64,000 nucleotides of DNA, taken from assembly GCA_030765045.1 (NCBI GenBank), contig CM060966.1, forward strand, positions 67,480,421 through 67,544,420, in the 5' to 3' direction. Of this stretch, positions 1 to 11,919 are shown one piece after another; the stretch's first letter is position 1; each line of letters opens with the position of its first letter. The notes below the pieces were generated by a model. The model was not told the origin of the DNA, did no database searches, and worked only from the letters and a program-made list of their open reading frames with translations. The stretch comes from Tenodera sinensis. Taxonomy: Eukaryota > Arthropoda > Insecta > Mantodea > Mantidae. A program made the translations under genes and the position numbers.

Positions 1-1813
1 ATTAAATTTATACGAACAGAAGCTTGTGTTAAAATACTATCAAAGATATTGCTCAGTATCTTTTATAAATAATGAGCTGTAAGTGCTTCAATGTCATTAG
101 ATAGAACATCTTTTAGTGATAGCTTAAAGCTCTATAAGGTTTAGAACAAGCAATGTTGAATAAAGCTGTAAAGAACGCTTAAAAACGCTAACCTGCTTGA
201 TGCCATAGGTCATAATAGGTGGGGTTATGCTTAGAAAACTGCATGTAGTGTTCGAGATGTTACCGCTAGAACATACAAAACTAAGCAATACAGCTGTATA
301 AAATTCTGTGCTAGAGGGCAAAATAGCTATAATAAGAACTTCAACATCAATGGTTAGGACATCTTCTAGTGGAAGTTTAAAGCTTCATAAAGGGGGAGGG
401 TAGGAAAAACAAAGCTGAATAAAGTCGTAAATAATACTCCGAAAGAAACGTAAGTCTACCTCAGGTTAGATATGGAAAAACTTTCGAACATACAATAGCG
501 GTAGAATATGGTGGCGTTAGTGATGGTGGTGATGCAGGATATGATGGCGCTGGAGATGATTGTGGTTGGTTAGGTTAGGTTAGATTAGGATAGTCTTAGT
601 AGGAATGTAAGCAACGTTTGAGGTGTTGCCATTATAATATAGTGAATTATGCAAAAGAATCGTTAAAATAAGCTTTGCATGTATAGCATACTGGAGCAGT
701 GTACAGTAGCTAGTTGAACAACAAGGTTACAACGTGTTCTAATGCTAATTTCAGAAACAGTGGGAGGGAGAAGAAAATACACGTATAATGTCAAATAACA
801 ATGAAGAAATGTCTCTAAAGAGGCTTGTGGTTAGTCTTAGAAAGACTGCAAGCAATACTCTAGACGAGAGTATCATAAATTTACAAAAGGATGAAATTTG
901 ATCGTGAAAACATAACAAATCGCCAAAAGAGGGTCTACATTCTCATTAAATGCATCAAAACATACTAAAAATGTGAAAACACCGAAAAATCAAGACAAAC
1001 CTCCAAAACATCGTAAAAAGCTCCAGAATACCGCAAAAGTGGGTAAAATACCTACCAAACTCCTAAAATAGTATTAAAATACCGTGAAATGTTTAGAAAC
1101 GTCTTAGGGTTTGCATGTTAGAGAGTCTAATACCTTCATGATATCTAAAGATGCTGAATTACATCTGCAAAATAAAGCGGAATGTATTAGCCTGAAAGGG
1201 TATGGTGCGAAGGTCAGAATAGGCTATAGTGGAAGAGTGCTTGAGCAAAATGGGTTGAGATAGTTTAGGTTATTTTAGGTTAACATATCTTAATAAATGG
1301 CAAGGTTTTATCCTCACTTAGGTTGCATGCGGCTTAGGTTAGGTTAAATTATGAAAGACCAGATTAAAAAGAGTGGTAGCTAGGTTAGACTAAATAAAAA
1401 ATAAAAGGTCAAAAGAGTGGGAACTAGCTTAGGTTAGGTTTTAATTATGAAAGACCAAGTAAAAAGAGTAGGCTGTGCAATAAGGATTAGAATAAATCAT
1501 TAAGAGAGGTGTTAGGTTAAGTTAGAGAGGCGATGTGGGGCCTGGTGTCATTACGTCAGGGTAATATACTCAAAACAGAAAGTTCTTGCGTTAGGCGGCA
1601 CACATCGATATAGTGAACGACATACTCAGGTACCATGAGCGCGCGTAAACACATACATATGCTGATATAGGCCTTAAAAGTTATACATAGAGACTGCTTC
1701 AACCGCCTACAACATCCTGCTTCCCCTACTACCTTACCTAGTATTCCTTCGACCACGCATGGCGGCGATCTTGCTCATAAAAACTTGCGCTAGCTTCCCC
1801 CAAACTACTCTAC
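1..1813 (+). mobile_element. Composite TIR element, copy 1 (left end cut by window)
   Basis: This noncoding repeat matches 40224-42020 in blocks over most of its length, for example the stretch near 150-250 against 40320-40410. Its right end (1740-1813) is the reverse complement of the left end of the other copy, so the element has terminal inverted repeats of at least 55 bp, probably about 74 bp. The interior is made of degenerate repeats of its own: the block near 90-200 recurs near 343-450. It also has short GGTTAGGTTAGG-like runs near 565 and 1435. No transposase frame is seen, so it would be a nonautonomous DNA transposon. The left end lies outside the window and no target duplication can be tested. 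Confidence 0.6.
1740..1813 (-). repeat. Terminal inverted repeat of composite element, right end
   Basis: Read on the minus strand from 1813, this follows 40224 onward on the plus strand. The inner part (AGCTAGCGCAAG, then TTTTATG, GCAAGAT, GCCGCCATGCG) matches closely over about 55 bp with about eight differences. The outer part (GTAGRGTAGTT) is less conserved. Confidence 0.65.
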
Positions 1814-1952
1814 TCACGTTTTAGTAATCGGGACTATCACCCACAGAGCCAGATGGAAGAAATATAGACCTAAACAAAACCAATTAAAACCTAACGAAGA
1901 GCTTTTAAATTACATCTACTAGAACAGGAAAGCGTGAGCTGCCTCTATGAAA

Positions 1953-2649
1953 AATCTTGTGTTGCACTCACATGACTTTCTCTACTCTTGTACTAAGCGT
2001 TCATACAAACTCTTATTCCTAGTTCTTCGTGTTAGTTGAGATACACATTTGCAGAAATTATTTTATTGCTTTTTTTTCCTTGTAGGTGCAAGGGGATATG
2101 AAAATACAATAGGCTTTGAGAGATAGTCAAATCTTTTAAAGCTTTCAAATTCTGTTCTCTTTGCGCGGTTAACATAAAAAATGAACAACGTCGTTGCGTC
2201 AGACGAAAGTTTATTTTCTGAAACTGACACAAATAACAAGGAATATCTCCGAAATGGCTCACTCTACAGACAATTTTATTGGGACATAAATTGTGTTCTT
2301 AGCGAGATCTACATTTTTTGTCGAGTAAGCTTTTGTCTATCTCTTACGGTTTACGAGTTATTCAAAATTCATCCAGAATAAGCAGGATTGCAAAGCCTAT
2401 AGCCAGAAAATTCAGTATATATTTCATTTGTCTTAAACATGTCATTTTAATCAAAATCCTTAAAGCCATTTTCAAGAAAATCAAAATTTTCGAAAAATTT
2501 TCAATGTAGTTTAGGGTGAAGCAATTCTCTTCAAAATCTTCGTGCCGTATGCTTGAAAGACATTAAACTTAAATACCAACTTTCGTTTTTAACCGACCAT
2601 TTGTTTTTGAGTTATACTGTCCAAAGTGTGACAGACCGACAGAAACACG

Positions 2650-2742
<93 letters not shown>

Positions 2743-2842
2743 GGACCTTTTTCTAAAAGTGCTTTTTTTTATTTATGAGGCCTCAAAACACATATTTCTT
2801 GTGAAATCTCGACATTCCTCTACTTACTTGTAGAAAAAGTAA
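1953..2842 (+). mobile_element. HINE-like microsatellite-bearing repeat, copy A
   Basis: Member of a noncoding family of about 800-860 bp with several copies in this window. It opens with an ATC-start close to TTGCACTCACATGACTTTCT and ends with a short hairpin followed by GTAGARAAAGTAA. A short internal inverted repeat (ACTTTCTCTACT near the start, AGTAGAGAAAGT at the end) brackets it, and an internal CA tract lies about 100 bp before the end. No coding capacity is seen. Small asymmetric inverted repeats, a 3' hairpin, a variable internal microsatellite and tandem copies are traits reported for Helentron-associated (HINE/DINE-1-type) elements; that assignment is inference. Confidence 0.65.
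2646..2738. repeat. (CG)n(CA)n microsatellite inside HINE-like copy A
   Basis: A short CG run is followed by about 80 bp of perfect CA. The same place in the other family copies holds CA tracts of different length or only a few CA units. Confidence 0.98.
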
Positions 2843-4800
2843 ATAGGCTGGAATTTCTAGAAAAATGAACTACTAATAGGAACATAGAAGAAGCATGGGA
2901 AAATATGAAGATAAATATTCAGCAAGCAGCTTATGAAGTGATAAGAAAGAGAAGGGAAAAAATGACTGAGAATATGGAATACACAAATAGAAGAAACATT
3001 AAAAGAAAAAAACAAAGCACCCAGTATTACAGAAAAAGGCAGAAGAAGCTAAACTAGATTATAAACAAAAAGGATACAACGCTAAACGGGTAACAAGGAG
3101 AGGCCATCAAGAATCTTGGGATAATGCTAAGACACATACAATAAAGAGAAACCAATGGTAAAAGCATTATAAAGAAGTGCTGTATGACGAAAATGTTAAG
3201 AAAAGTAATAAAGAATTGCAATATAATGAAATCGTAGACTTAATCACACAAGAAGAGCTGCAGACAGTCTTGAAAGACATGAAAAATAGGAAAGATTGTG
3301 GACAGAATGGAATAAATGCTGAATTATTGAAATACTCTGGTTTGTTTTGTCATTTGAGATTGCTACACCTGTATAATGAATGTTGGAAATGCAATACAAT
3401 TCTTCAATTATGGAAAACAGCAGAAATTGTCTCACTTTTCAAAAAAGGTCGAAGAGATGACTAAGAATTATAGAGGCCTAAGCTTGTTGAACACAGTATT
3501 TAATGTGTATGCAAAAATTATTAATAACCGTCTACAAATATAGCAGAGGCATTATTAGATGAAGAACAGGCGGATTTTAGGAAGGGTTTATGCAGTGAAT
3601 GTCTTTAGTCTAAAAAGGAATTTAGGAAAACGAAGCGAAGTCAATCTTGAAACGCATATAACTTTCATTTACTTTGAGAAAGTTTTCGATTTTGTGGACA
3701 AAGAAAAGTTATGGAGCATAAGGAATAATAGAGGCTACCCTACAAATATAATTGAAGCAATTAAGAGTTCTTATACAGGAACTAATTTAATTATAAATAC
3801 TGGAACATAAAAAAACAGAAGAAATTGCTACAAAAACAGTAGTTAAACAAGGATATAGTCTGTCGCCAACACTGTTCAATATATATATTGATGATCTAGT
3901 GAAAATGTGGAAAAGAAATAATATAAACCCAGGTATACAAATAATTAGAAATGATTATATAAATATTATGTTATATGCTGATGATATTGTACTGATACAA
4001 AACAACAAAATATAATAAACTAAATGTAATACCAAACAATTATAACATGAAAATATCAAAAATTAAATCTAAAGTGATAGCACAGAAGGGAAAGCATCTT
4101 AAACGGTCCAAAATTATTATAGAAGGAATAATATTAGAACAAGTATCTCACATTGAATATTTGGGCTGTAACAAATTTCGACAAAATTAAAGACATACAA
4201 AAACAAATAAACGACAACGTAAATGTAAGAATTCTGAGTGTGAAAAAACTTACACACTAATGATGAGACGCCGTTCATACTCTACTTCCACCTGTGCTGA
4301 AGTGTGTGATCATTTTCACTTTTTGTAATCATTGTTGTTCAACCAAGTTAAGCTTATTATTATCAGTATTGTGATTCCGATTTCTGTATCTGTCTTAAAC
4401 AGAACGCTTCAGATTGAGAATAGCCATAGTTGTGAAAATGGTGATTCATATTTGAAAAAGTAACAATTTGCTTAATAATGTCAAATAATGATATATAACT
4501 GTGTGAAGTCTGTGAAGTCTGGCAAATAAATGGAAAGTTCAAAAGGAGACTATTGTCAACAAAAATACTGCATATGGAAATCTAGGTTGCAAAAAATAAA
4601 AAATGAAATGAATAGGCTAATCAACAAAAAACAAACTATTTTAGAAGAAATTCAGGAAAAACAATTGGTTTGGCATGGACATATTTGCTGCATGGGAGAA
4701 GAAAGACCACCACATTTGATCATGAAGTGGATCCCAAATGAAAGAAAAATGCGAGGATGCCCAGGTGATACCTGAAGAAAAGCATCATCACTGCTATGAC
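2843..4800 (+). pseudogene. RTE-like LINE ORF2 relic (reverse transcriptase, 3' part)
   Basis: Broken pieces of a non-LTR retrotransposon polymerase follow one another in order on this strand. 3177-3464 holds the RT start (KDMKNRKDCGQNGINAELLKY). 3559-3810 holds the palm segment (FIYFEKVFDFVDKEKLW, where the family usually has F.D.EKAFD, so the first catalytic Asp is a Tyr here). A further frame near 3840-4015 carries QGYSLSPTLFNIYIDDL and the YADD box. 4530-4775 resembles the C-terminal tail (LVWHGHICCMGEERPPHL). Several stops and frameshifts separate them, so it is dead. The endonuclease is missing; the relic begins directly at the end of HINE-like copy A. It is the same type as 19380-23165 and 60254-60661. 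Confidence 0.85.
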
Positions 4801-4809
4801 ACAGTGAAA

Positions 4810-5560
4810 TCTCTAGGAGGAGGATTGTTTACATAGATAAGAAAAAGTGTAGATATAGTAAGAACAATTCCTACCACGGCAATTCTTGTAGCTTTGGCCA
4901 TATGGACAATAGATCTTAGCATCCCACTAAGAGGAGCGTTGTATTGGCTCAAGAAGAGAAAATATGATCGGATAAGGGATATCGTAAGCGGAGTTTGTAC
5001 TACAAACTGCGATATTAAGAATACGCTTCCAATTGAATGGCAAGAAGAATGGTCTAACATCGAACAAGGACGAAAGTTGTACGATATCTATCCAGACATA
5101 AAGGAACGTTTGAAGTTCACCTTAAACCTACAAGACATGGAGAATCAGTTTCTCGCAGGATATGGACCTTTTAGCACACACTTTATTTAAATAGGACGTC
5201 GAAAAACTGACAAGTGTAATTTCGCCATGAAAAAATGATTGAGCGCACTCTGAGAGCTGAACATTTCTAAGTCCCACTTTGTATCCCAGCGCAGTTTACA
5301 CTGGTCGGTATTTGCAACATGCAGTTAAACTGAGCTAATAGTCTCAGCGGCATATGTTCTCGTCTGTCGAACACATATATAGGCTGCCTCTTGAATCGGT
5401 CTGCATTTGTATTGGTTTCTGATAAAGACAGCGAGAGGACTACTAACCACCCCATAGAATTAACAGAAGACGTCAATTCTGGATTTCAACTGGAAGACTG
5501 GAGGCGGCTGGCAAAAAGAAAGCAGAGCATAAATGGACAAGACAAATGTGATTTTCTTTT
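4810..5560 (+). pseudogene. LINE 3' relic resembling RNase H / C-terminal domain
   Basis: An open stretch from 4894 to 5190 (readable upstream to about 4840) contains IEWQEEWSNIEQGRKLYDIYPDI and ends with FLAGYGPFSTHF. This resembles the C-terminal region of Jockey/R1-type LINE polymerases, where a W..W....GR..Y.L.P motif is followed by Q.L.GHG.F..YL. In the following 80 bp, on another frame, IGRRKTDKCNF suggests the start of the terminal Cys/His motif. It directly abuts the RTE-like relic on its left but is a different LINE type, so these are two separate insertions. Frame breaks make it nonfunctional. Confidence 0.55.
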
Positions 5561-6580
5561 CTTTGTTATGTTTGTTAGTAGTTATCAGATCTGAAAATGC
5601 AGACTTCATGCATATATAAATTTATAATACATTTAATAAAAATGAAATCGCGTGGATACTATGTCCTGGTGTAGATTCAAGGTGCCAGGACAATAGATAT
5701 GCAGATTTTATTCTCTTTTTTTTTGGGGGGGGGGTTAGTTTAGTTTTAGTTTAAGACAACTAGAAATTGGAAGGCAATCAGTTTCGCTGTGATAGCGGAT
5801 GCACATACATTCAAAAATTTGGTTTTAGTAGCATCCGCCAATTGTTTATCACATCGGTGTAAATAGAAACGTTTTTGTTACAGCGGTACTGAAATTAAAA
5901 TAGGACAATCTTAAATATAATCAGTAAGGATAAATTCTAAAGTCATAGCGAAACGTTAGGTTGCTATCAGGCAGAAAATAGCTTTCTTGTTAAAAAAACG
6001 AATTCATTCCAAACTTAATCAAAGCATCGAACTACAAGGAAGCTTTTAATATATTTACTGAAAATTTTAACTAGTTGACATATAAATACTTGTACGTAAA
6101 TATAACTTAGAGCAGAACGGTTTTTCTTCTAGGCTTCATGGGCTACAACCACGCAGTATTCAGCTACAGATCCAGCGGGTAACTTTCCATGAAACGTCTT
6201 TAGAATACTGCAGACGAGGCTACGAAGTCCAGAAAAAGAGCAGCTTAGGTCTTACAGAAATTTGTTAAATTTATTGCATTTGACTATGATTTTTCTATTA
6301 TAAATGTTCAAATGAAGAAGTAAAAGAAGTTTTCATGGGACAACTTAATTGTGAAATATAAAATAAAACATATTAAACTGTATTAGCTATGGTGAATAAA
6401 TATAAAATATTATGAAAGTAAAAGTACATGGTAATGGGTGTGTAAAGGATGAATATGTAACTGACTATTAATAACACGATTTGCAACTGTTTCACTGTTC
6501 AGCCATCTTATTTTATTATCTCTAAAATCTTAGACTATACCAATAAGGTGCTTCAGTGAACAATAAATAACGGCTTCATT
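5561..6580. other. AT-rich stretch, no gene seen; one nested hairpin; probable LTR remnant at right
   Basis: No coding signal. A G run lies at about 5726-5735. A nested inverted repeat is present at 5788-5853 (TGTGATA and GCGGATGC opposite GCATCCGC and TATCACA). The rightmost few hundred bases may be the 3' LTR of the BEL/Pao relic next door, because a purine run and a TGT on the minus strand sit at about 6594, but the other LTR end was not found. Confidence 0.5.
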
Positions 6581-7900
6581 TCAGCTACGAACATCTTCCC
6601 CCTTACCGGTGTCAACCTCTAAGGAGATGACTGGTTGAACTGGGCGGAAGATTGTAGATCTCTCTGGCGCCCGGAGGATGACTGTTCGAACCCTGCCCTT
6701 CTCACCGCTCAGTTTCTCAACAAACGCATTCTTCCATATGTGATGGGGTGGGTGTCCTCCGTTCGCGGCCGATGTGCCCAACTCGAACACTCCCGGATGG
6801 TACCTTTGGACAACGTACCTGGTGGAAGCTCTGTAGTGGTATCAAGTACTCCGCGCCTCAATGCTTCCAGAAATCTGCTAATTTTTGTCTGAATCTGAAT
6901 ATTATATCAGTTTTGTTGTCTGAGGTTCTAGTCCTGTTAGTATGTCATCTGGAAGTGTGCTTCATCGACTTGTTGGGCCATAGGTAATGAATTCCGCACA
7001 GCTTCAGTGCTCATAGTACAATCTGCAGTCCCTTCTCGTCCATGTTACCTACCAAGCGACACGTGCATCGAAGAATTTTCAGGTGGTGACATGACCAACA
7101 AAGTATTGGTGGGTCTATGATTCAGAGGCATCTGTTCAAAGTTTCACTATATCTTTATTGGCGGCGGAAAATGTGTGAGCGTTGTCACGTAGATGGTGTA
7201 CAGAACCCCACTTTGGCCCACGAATTGTTCCAACGCCAGCAGGTATCTGTCGGTTGTCGTAACGCTGCACAATTCTAGATGAGAGCTCGTGTTGCGCACA
7301 GGTAAGCAAAAGAATATTCGATTTATTCCTAGTAAGTAGCCTCCCCTGCTGAAGACTTTTCTCGAGATGTTAGGTTCCGTTTGAAGTGGAGCATCCACTC
7401 CGTAGTTCTCAGTACCCTCCAGTTGAAACTATATCTTGTAGCACCTACAGATAGAGCTGAATCTAATATGTTGATTTCCTTGCTCTCTTCAAGCCAGAGC
7501 TCGCAATACGAACTGTGAATGACCACTGTGGAGCAAATTTTGGTTGCCAAGAGGGTCCATGTCAGCCCCAAGAGAGTGCTTGAATTGATCTGTTGTCACC
7601 CCTCTCGACAGAGAACTCCCCTGGGCAGTATCTTCATTGCGAAGGATTTACAAGACTCTGAATCTCGGTGACACGATTGCACATTATAGACTTCTATTAA
7701 CCGAGGCAACTTAACGTAACTATACATTCCGGTTATAGCGTAGTCCTTTTCGCAGCAACTTTGTGGTTTCACAGAAGTGTTGCAGTAGCCTGGAGCTACT
7801 GGGAGCGATGATATCCATAACCACCACAGTGAGCCAAGTTCTGGTGGCCATTCCTCCTGCTTGAGATGTAAGTACCTGAGCCAGGAGGGTATTAGGAGGC
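6581..7900 (-). pseudogene. BEL/Pao-type LTR retrotransposon pol relic
   Basis: Reading right to left, fragments follow the order of a BEL/Pao polyprotein. Near 7590-7540 there is LLGLTWTLLATKI, like the LLGL.W segment after the RT. At 7450-7380, WRVLRTTEWMLHFKRNL resembles the W.LLRVTAWVLRF linker. At 7190-7150 an integrase-like DNAHTFSAANKD resembles DNGTNF.GAN (DNG changed to DNA). At 6790-6581 comes the integrase tail with GRVRTVILRAPERSTIFRPV followed by SLEV, a typical BEL ending. Frames shift between pieces and most of the RT and integrase core is lost. The frame ends in a purine-rich GGGGGAAGA at 6594, a plausible polypurine tract. It is an old, defective copy. Confidence 0.6.
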
Positions 7901-9479
7901 TGTAAATCTAAGGGATCGTAAATCCTGGCTACATGCAGCAGCTATACTTTGGTAACAGGAATTTGTGACAATCTGAATGAGTCAGAGCTTGTATTCTCAA
8001 TACCTAATATTCCGAACACCTGTGTTACAGCTCTGATTCTTGTTCATTTGGATTTATAAATATCATTAGTTACAGACAGTTTGAACCCATGCCTATTGTG
8101 CTATCGTCAGACCGATTCGTTCCATGAGCAATGAGTTTAAATCAGCAAAGGCTCACATTAATAATTATAACTATGAACTAAAAGCCATCCCACAATAGAA
8201 GTTGGGTCTCTAAAATAAAAACTGGCACGAACTTCAGACATATATTTCCATTCAGTTACGTAAAGTAACCTTGCATTAAATATTTCATCAAATCAGGGTA
8301 AAAAATAAACGTATTTACCTTAGTCAGCTGATCAACATATTCCTAAGAAACAATAGTTATAAGAGAGAGCGGTCCTCGGTGGATGGAAAACTACAGAACA
8401 GACTATCGACTAAGAAATAAGGCATATTATGAGTATAAACGACAAAACATAGCAGAAAAAACATTGAGCTCTTGAAAATAAAGGCCGGCTGTCATGAAAC
8501 CCATGTTTAAAAAAAAAAACAAACATCTCAACTACATGGAGCACTAACCGCAGCACAACAAGATCCTAAATGGAGCTGTAGAACATTAGTGAAACAATAT
8601 CTCTTCATGAGTAGTCGGAAGAAAAAGCCCGGAAGAAATCTGTAGCCTTAATATCTCTTCAATTCCAAAAATAGTAACTAAGTTATCTGTTCAGTATTTT
8701 TTAGTAATCTCAATGAAGATGGCACGAACATAAAAATACGTGTATTTCACCTTGAAGAAGCTTATTTATATCTTTCAATTGAAAACGAGAAGTGTACCGT
8801 AATGATAAAATTACTCTGTCAAGCGGGCGCCAATGACCTTCCAAACCTTACACTTAAAACCCTATTTCATTCATTCAACTTATCTGCAGGTTTCATGAGC
8901 TATCTGAATCAATAATAAATAAAATACTTTTTGCAAAATAGGTAAAAGTAAATTCATGTAAAACTATCTCTTGCGCTGCACTTATAACCATCTTCTTATA
9001 CTGAAACTGCAAATGAGGAACAGTTTGTTAGAATTAGCGTGCAACAGCAACAACCTGGAATAAATAAAAAGCACACTGTGAAATGCAACATGACAAAATG
9101 CCTACTAGAGTCAGAAAAATGATTTGGCATTAATAGCAGCTCAAGGAATGTCACTAGAACCATTGCAAACCAGTGCTACTTCTAGGTGAATGCCGAAGAG
9201 CCACCATTATAATTATTACACTCACAGAGTTTAAAATATGCCATAAATACTGCGGACCTTATTAGCCTCTCTTACAATCTTTTGGGAGTAGTAAAGAATG
9301 CAAATCAACAACACCCTTTCATTTTGAAAAGTCCATACGCTAACTTGACATTAAAATAAATTGTGTGACTGGAGATAATCATTATTTATCACTCTGGAGA
9401 TCAACAATTTCTAAAATTATTTTGATATGAAAACTCCAAGAAATTCTCGCATTAATAGACACTTTCTGAAAATTAGTAG
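7901..9479. other. AT-rich stretch, nothing recognised
   Basis: Both strands are full of stops. No terminal repeats, tRNA-like heads or domain motifs were recognised. Part of it may be eroded LINE or BEL sequence belonging to the flanking relics. Confidence 0.5.
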
Positions 9480-10090
9480 TATCCATTAAGCATATGTTAA
9501 TATACCGATATGTTTGTACACCGATGGATATAAACATGATCATGGTGTGCTATAATTGCTCATTAAGAACAAACTTCCAGGCTGGTCTTCCGCTTTATCC
9601 TCTGAGCTCCTCATAGTATAAACAAGTTCTCGTTTTAATTGCCTTCTCAAAGATTTTTCACGGTATCGAGATCGCTCAATTGACTGAAATTTAGTCCACG
9701 ATATCTAAACAATACCTAGACAATGTCCAGACAATCAAAGTATCACAAACTATCAAGACATTGTATTTTTGCGGATCCCAAGCCACCGTGGAATTGTAGA
9801 CAACACATAAGGTGATAGAGCAGCCAAGGGAGTAAGTTTCTTCAATTGGAAGAGCTCCCGTGTCCTATTTCTTTAGTAGTATAAGAGACAAACGGAAACA
9901 AGAACATTAAAATAAACTGTACTTACCGAGGAAACTCTGCACAATAGTCTCAAAAGAAATGATCAACGAATCACAAAGTCTACATTGATCACATGCCTAA
10001 TGCATTCCATCGAACTCGAAGACAATGATTCTAACTGCACCTTGCGGCACCACCTCGAACTTCTCATCCTGAATGTAAGCGTAGTATCAT
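9480..10090 (+). pseudogene. Decayed I/Jockey-type LINE RNase H relic
   Basis: Discontinuous frames give YTDGYKHDHGV at about 9519-9551, like the YTDGSK start of LINE RNase H domains with the first catalytic Asp present. About 220 bp on comes FLRIPSHRGIVDN, then DRAAKG after a stop and an extra base, like the WIPSHxGIxGNExAD.AAK motif. Near 9970-10080, a frame resembling R(L)T...L.HHLELLIL suggests the final Cys/His and HILLEC-type segment. The order and spacing fit an RNase H domain and the 3' end of a LINE polymerase. Many stops and indels show it is ancient. Confidence 0.5.
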
Positions 10091-11696
10091 GGACTGGTGA
10101 ATGAATATATGTAAAACATGGTTAAGGAAATATCAACAACTTCAAACAACCCTCTTCGCATCAAAATTACTATTTTATCTTAAAATACATACAGCTATAT
10201 AACAAGATTTAAATGTACTACGTCAAATGATATCTACATATATGCAATAGCTCACACTGTTCCAGCTCTGTTCATGTACTTAACAATATGTAACTGTTAA
10301 AGTTTTAAGCATTGAAAATATTACTCTAAAATGAAATTTATATCGTGTATTACAATTAAATATATAAGGTCCTAAATCTCGATTTCACCAAGTAATTAAA
10401 GCGTCCAAAAATAAGGAAAAATAAATACAATAATAATTCTTCTAATAGTACATATTATTTTTCTTCCTGCCCTTTTTCTCCCAGTGTTCCAACATTCGTG
10501 TTTTGTAGAAGGTCTTCATTTACATTATGCAGTTCTCAATCTCCTTTTCTTTTCATTCTGTGCAACAATCGATTTTTTTGAGGGGGGGGGGCCGCAGTAA
10601 GTCCTTCCCGAACATCCCAATGAGAGTAGTGTAGGTCCCCAATAATAATGATGCCTTACTAGAAAAAGCTAGATGCGTTAGCTTATGTATCTGTCCACCA
10701 ACCCAGAAACTCCCAGTAGATATGTAGCTCAAGAGAGTGGGCTCCTGGGCTTTTCACTTGGCGCATTACCAGCAAATTCGCATTACCCTTTATGTTTTGT
10801 ACTGTATAAAGCCCCGATAAGAATGAATTCCTGGAAAGTGTCAGATAGATATAGAGGCGTCCTTTTTCACAACTTTTGAAAGTCCATGTTCGAGAAGAAA
10901 TCGAAAAATAACACAATCTCACCACAACCTTCTACAGTCAGACAAACACACGAACACACACAATATTGTATATTGCCTGCATTAAAATATGAAAGGCGTC
11001 TATCACTTGTCAGCAAAATTTCAGCATTTGTGATCTTCATACTTCAACTGTTATTCTACTGAATAACTTTGTTGCACTAACCGGCTGTTATTTCAGCGCT
11101 CATGGCATTTTCCCCATCCTACGTTATGTATTCTTGTTATTAAATAAGCTGTAAACTCAGGGGGCAACAACCAGAAGCGAATTAGAAAGCCGGATAAAGG
11201 CAGGTTCTGGTTAAATTAAGCGAGATACTCCGACAAGAATTCTCTTATTGCTTTGCCGGACAGTATATCGTACAAATTAAGTAGAGGCAACCTGGACATA
11301 ACTCGCAGTGGAGTTGTTGTGAATATCACGTGTAATGCGATTCTTGTCACAGACAAGACAATCCCCAGTTTGAAATGCAACAATATAGCACCATCATAAA
11401 AACAAAAGACAACTGGCTCTAACATGGCCAGCTCTGACAGTTGTGCGTAAGACAAAGGAGAACCATTGCATGTAAGAAGGGCCTAAGTAAACAGTAAACA
11501 TGAGAATAATCTTCTCAGTCACGTAGCTATTTGTTTATGGACTTGTGGTGTACACTGTCTAACAATGGAAGGATAAACGTTCAAAATGTGCTTCACATTC
11601 ACAATAAAATGATTTGTTAATAAACAGACCCTTTAGAGACATGTCTGTTTCCATAAAATGTCTATTATTTAAAATGACAAATTCCATGTTTCCTTT
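10091..11696. other. AT-rich stretch, nothing recognised
   Basis: Short open frames at 10685-10925 and 11216-11455 show no recognisable domain and no partner frames. A G run is at about 10582-10591. No structural RNA or terminal repeats were seen. Confidence 0.5.
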
Positions 11697-11719
11697 ACAC
11701 ACACACACACACACACACA

Positions 11720-11772
<53 letters not shown>
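11697..11772. repeat. (AC)13(TC)25 compound microsatellite
   Basis: Perfect AC units at 11697-11722 switch to TC units at 11723-11772. It is not inside a recognised HINE-like copy. Confidence 0.97.
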
Positions 11773-11775
<3 letters not shown>

Positions 11776-11919
11776 TTGCAAATTCAACAACAAGATTACG
11801 GTACATCTGGAGCTACATCCGAAGGCAATGTTTTCATGAAGGGGTACATGAGCTTACTCGCGTGAGCTTGTTTGTGTGTGAGTTTGAGAAAACGAGGCAT
11901 TAAAATAATCGGATGTGTT

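Noticed and set aside
4794..5060. Minus-strand 88-codon hydrophobic frame
   Set aside because: It is antisense to the LINE C-terminal frame, which has family-like motifs.
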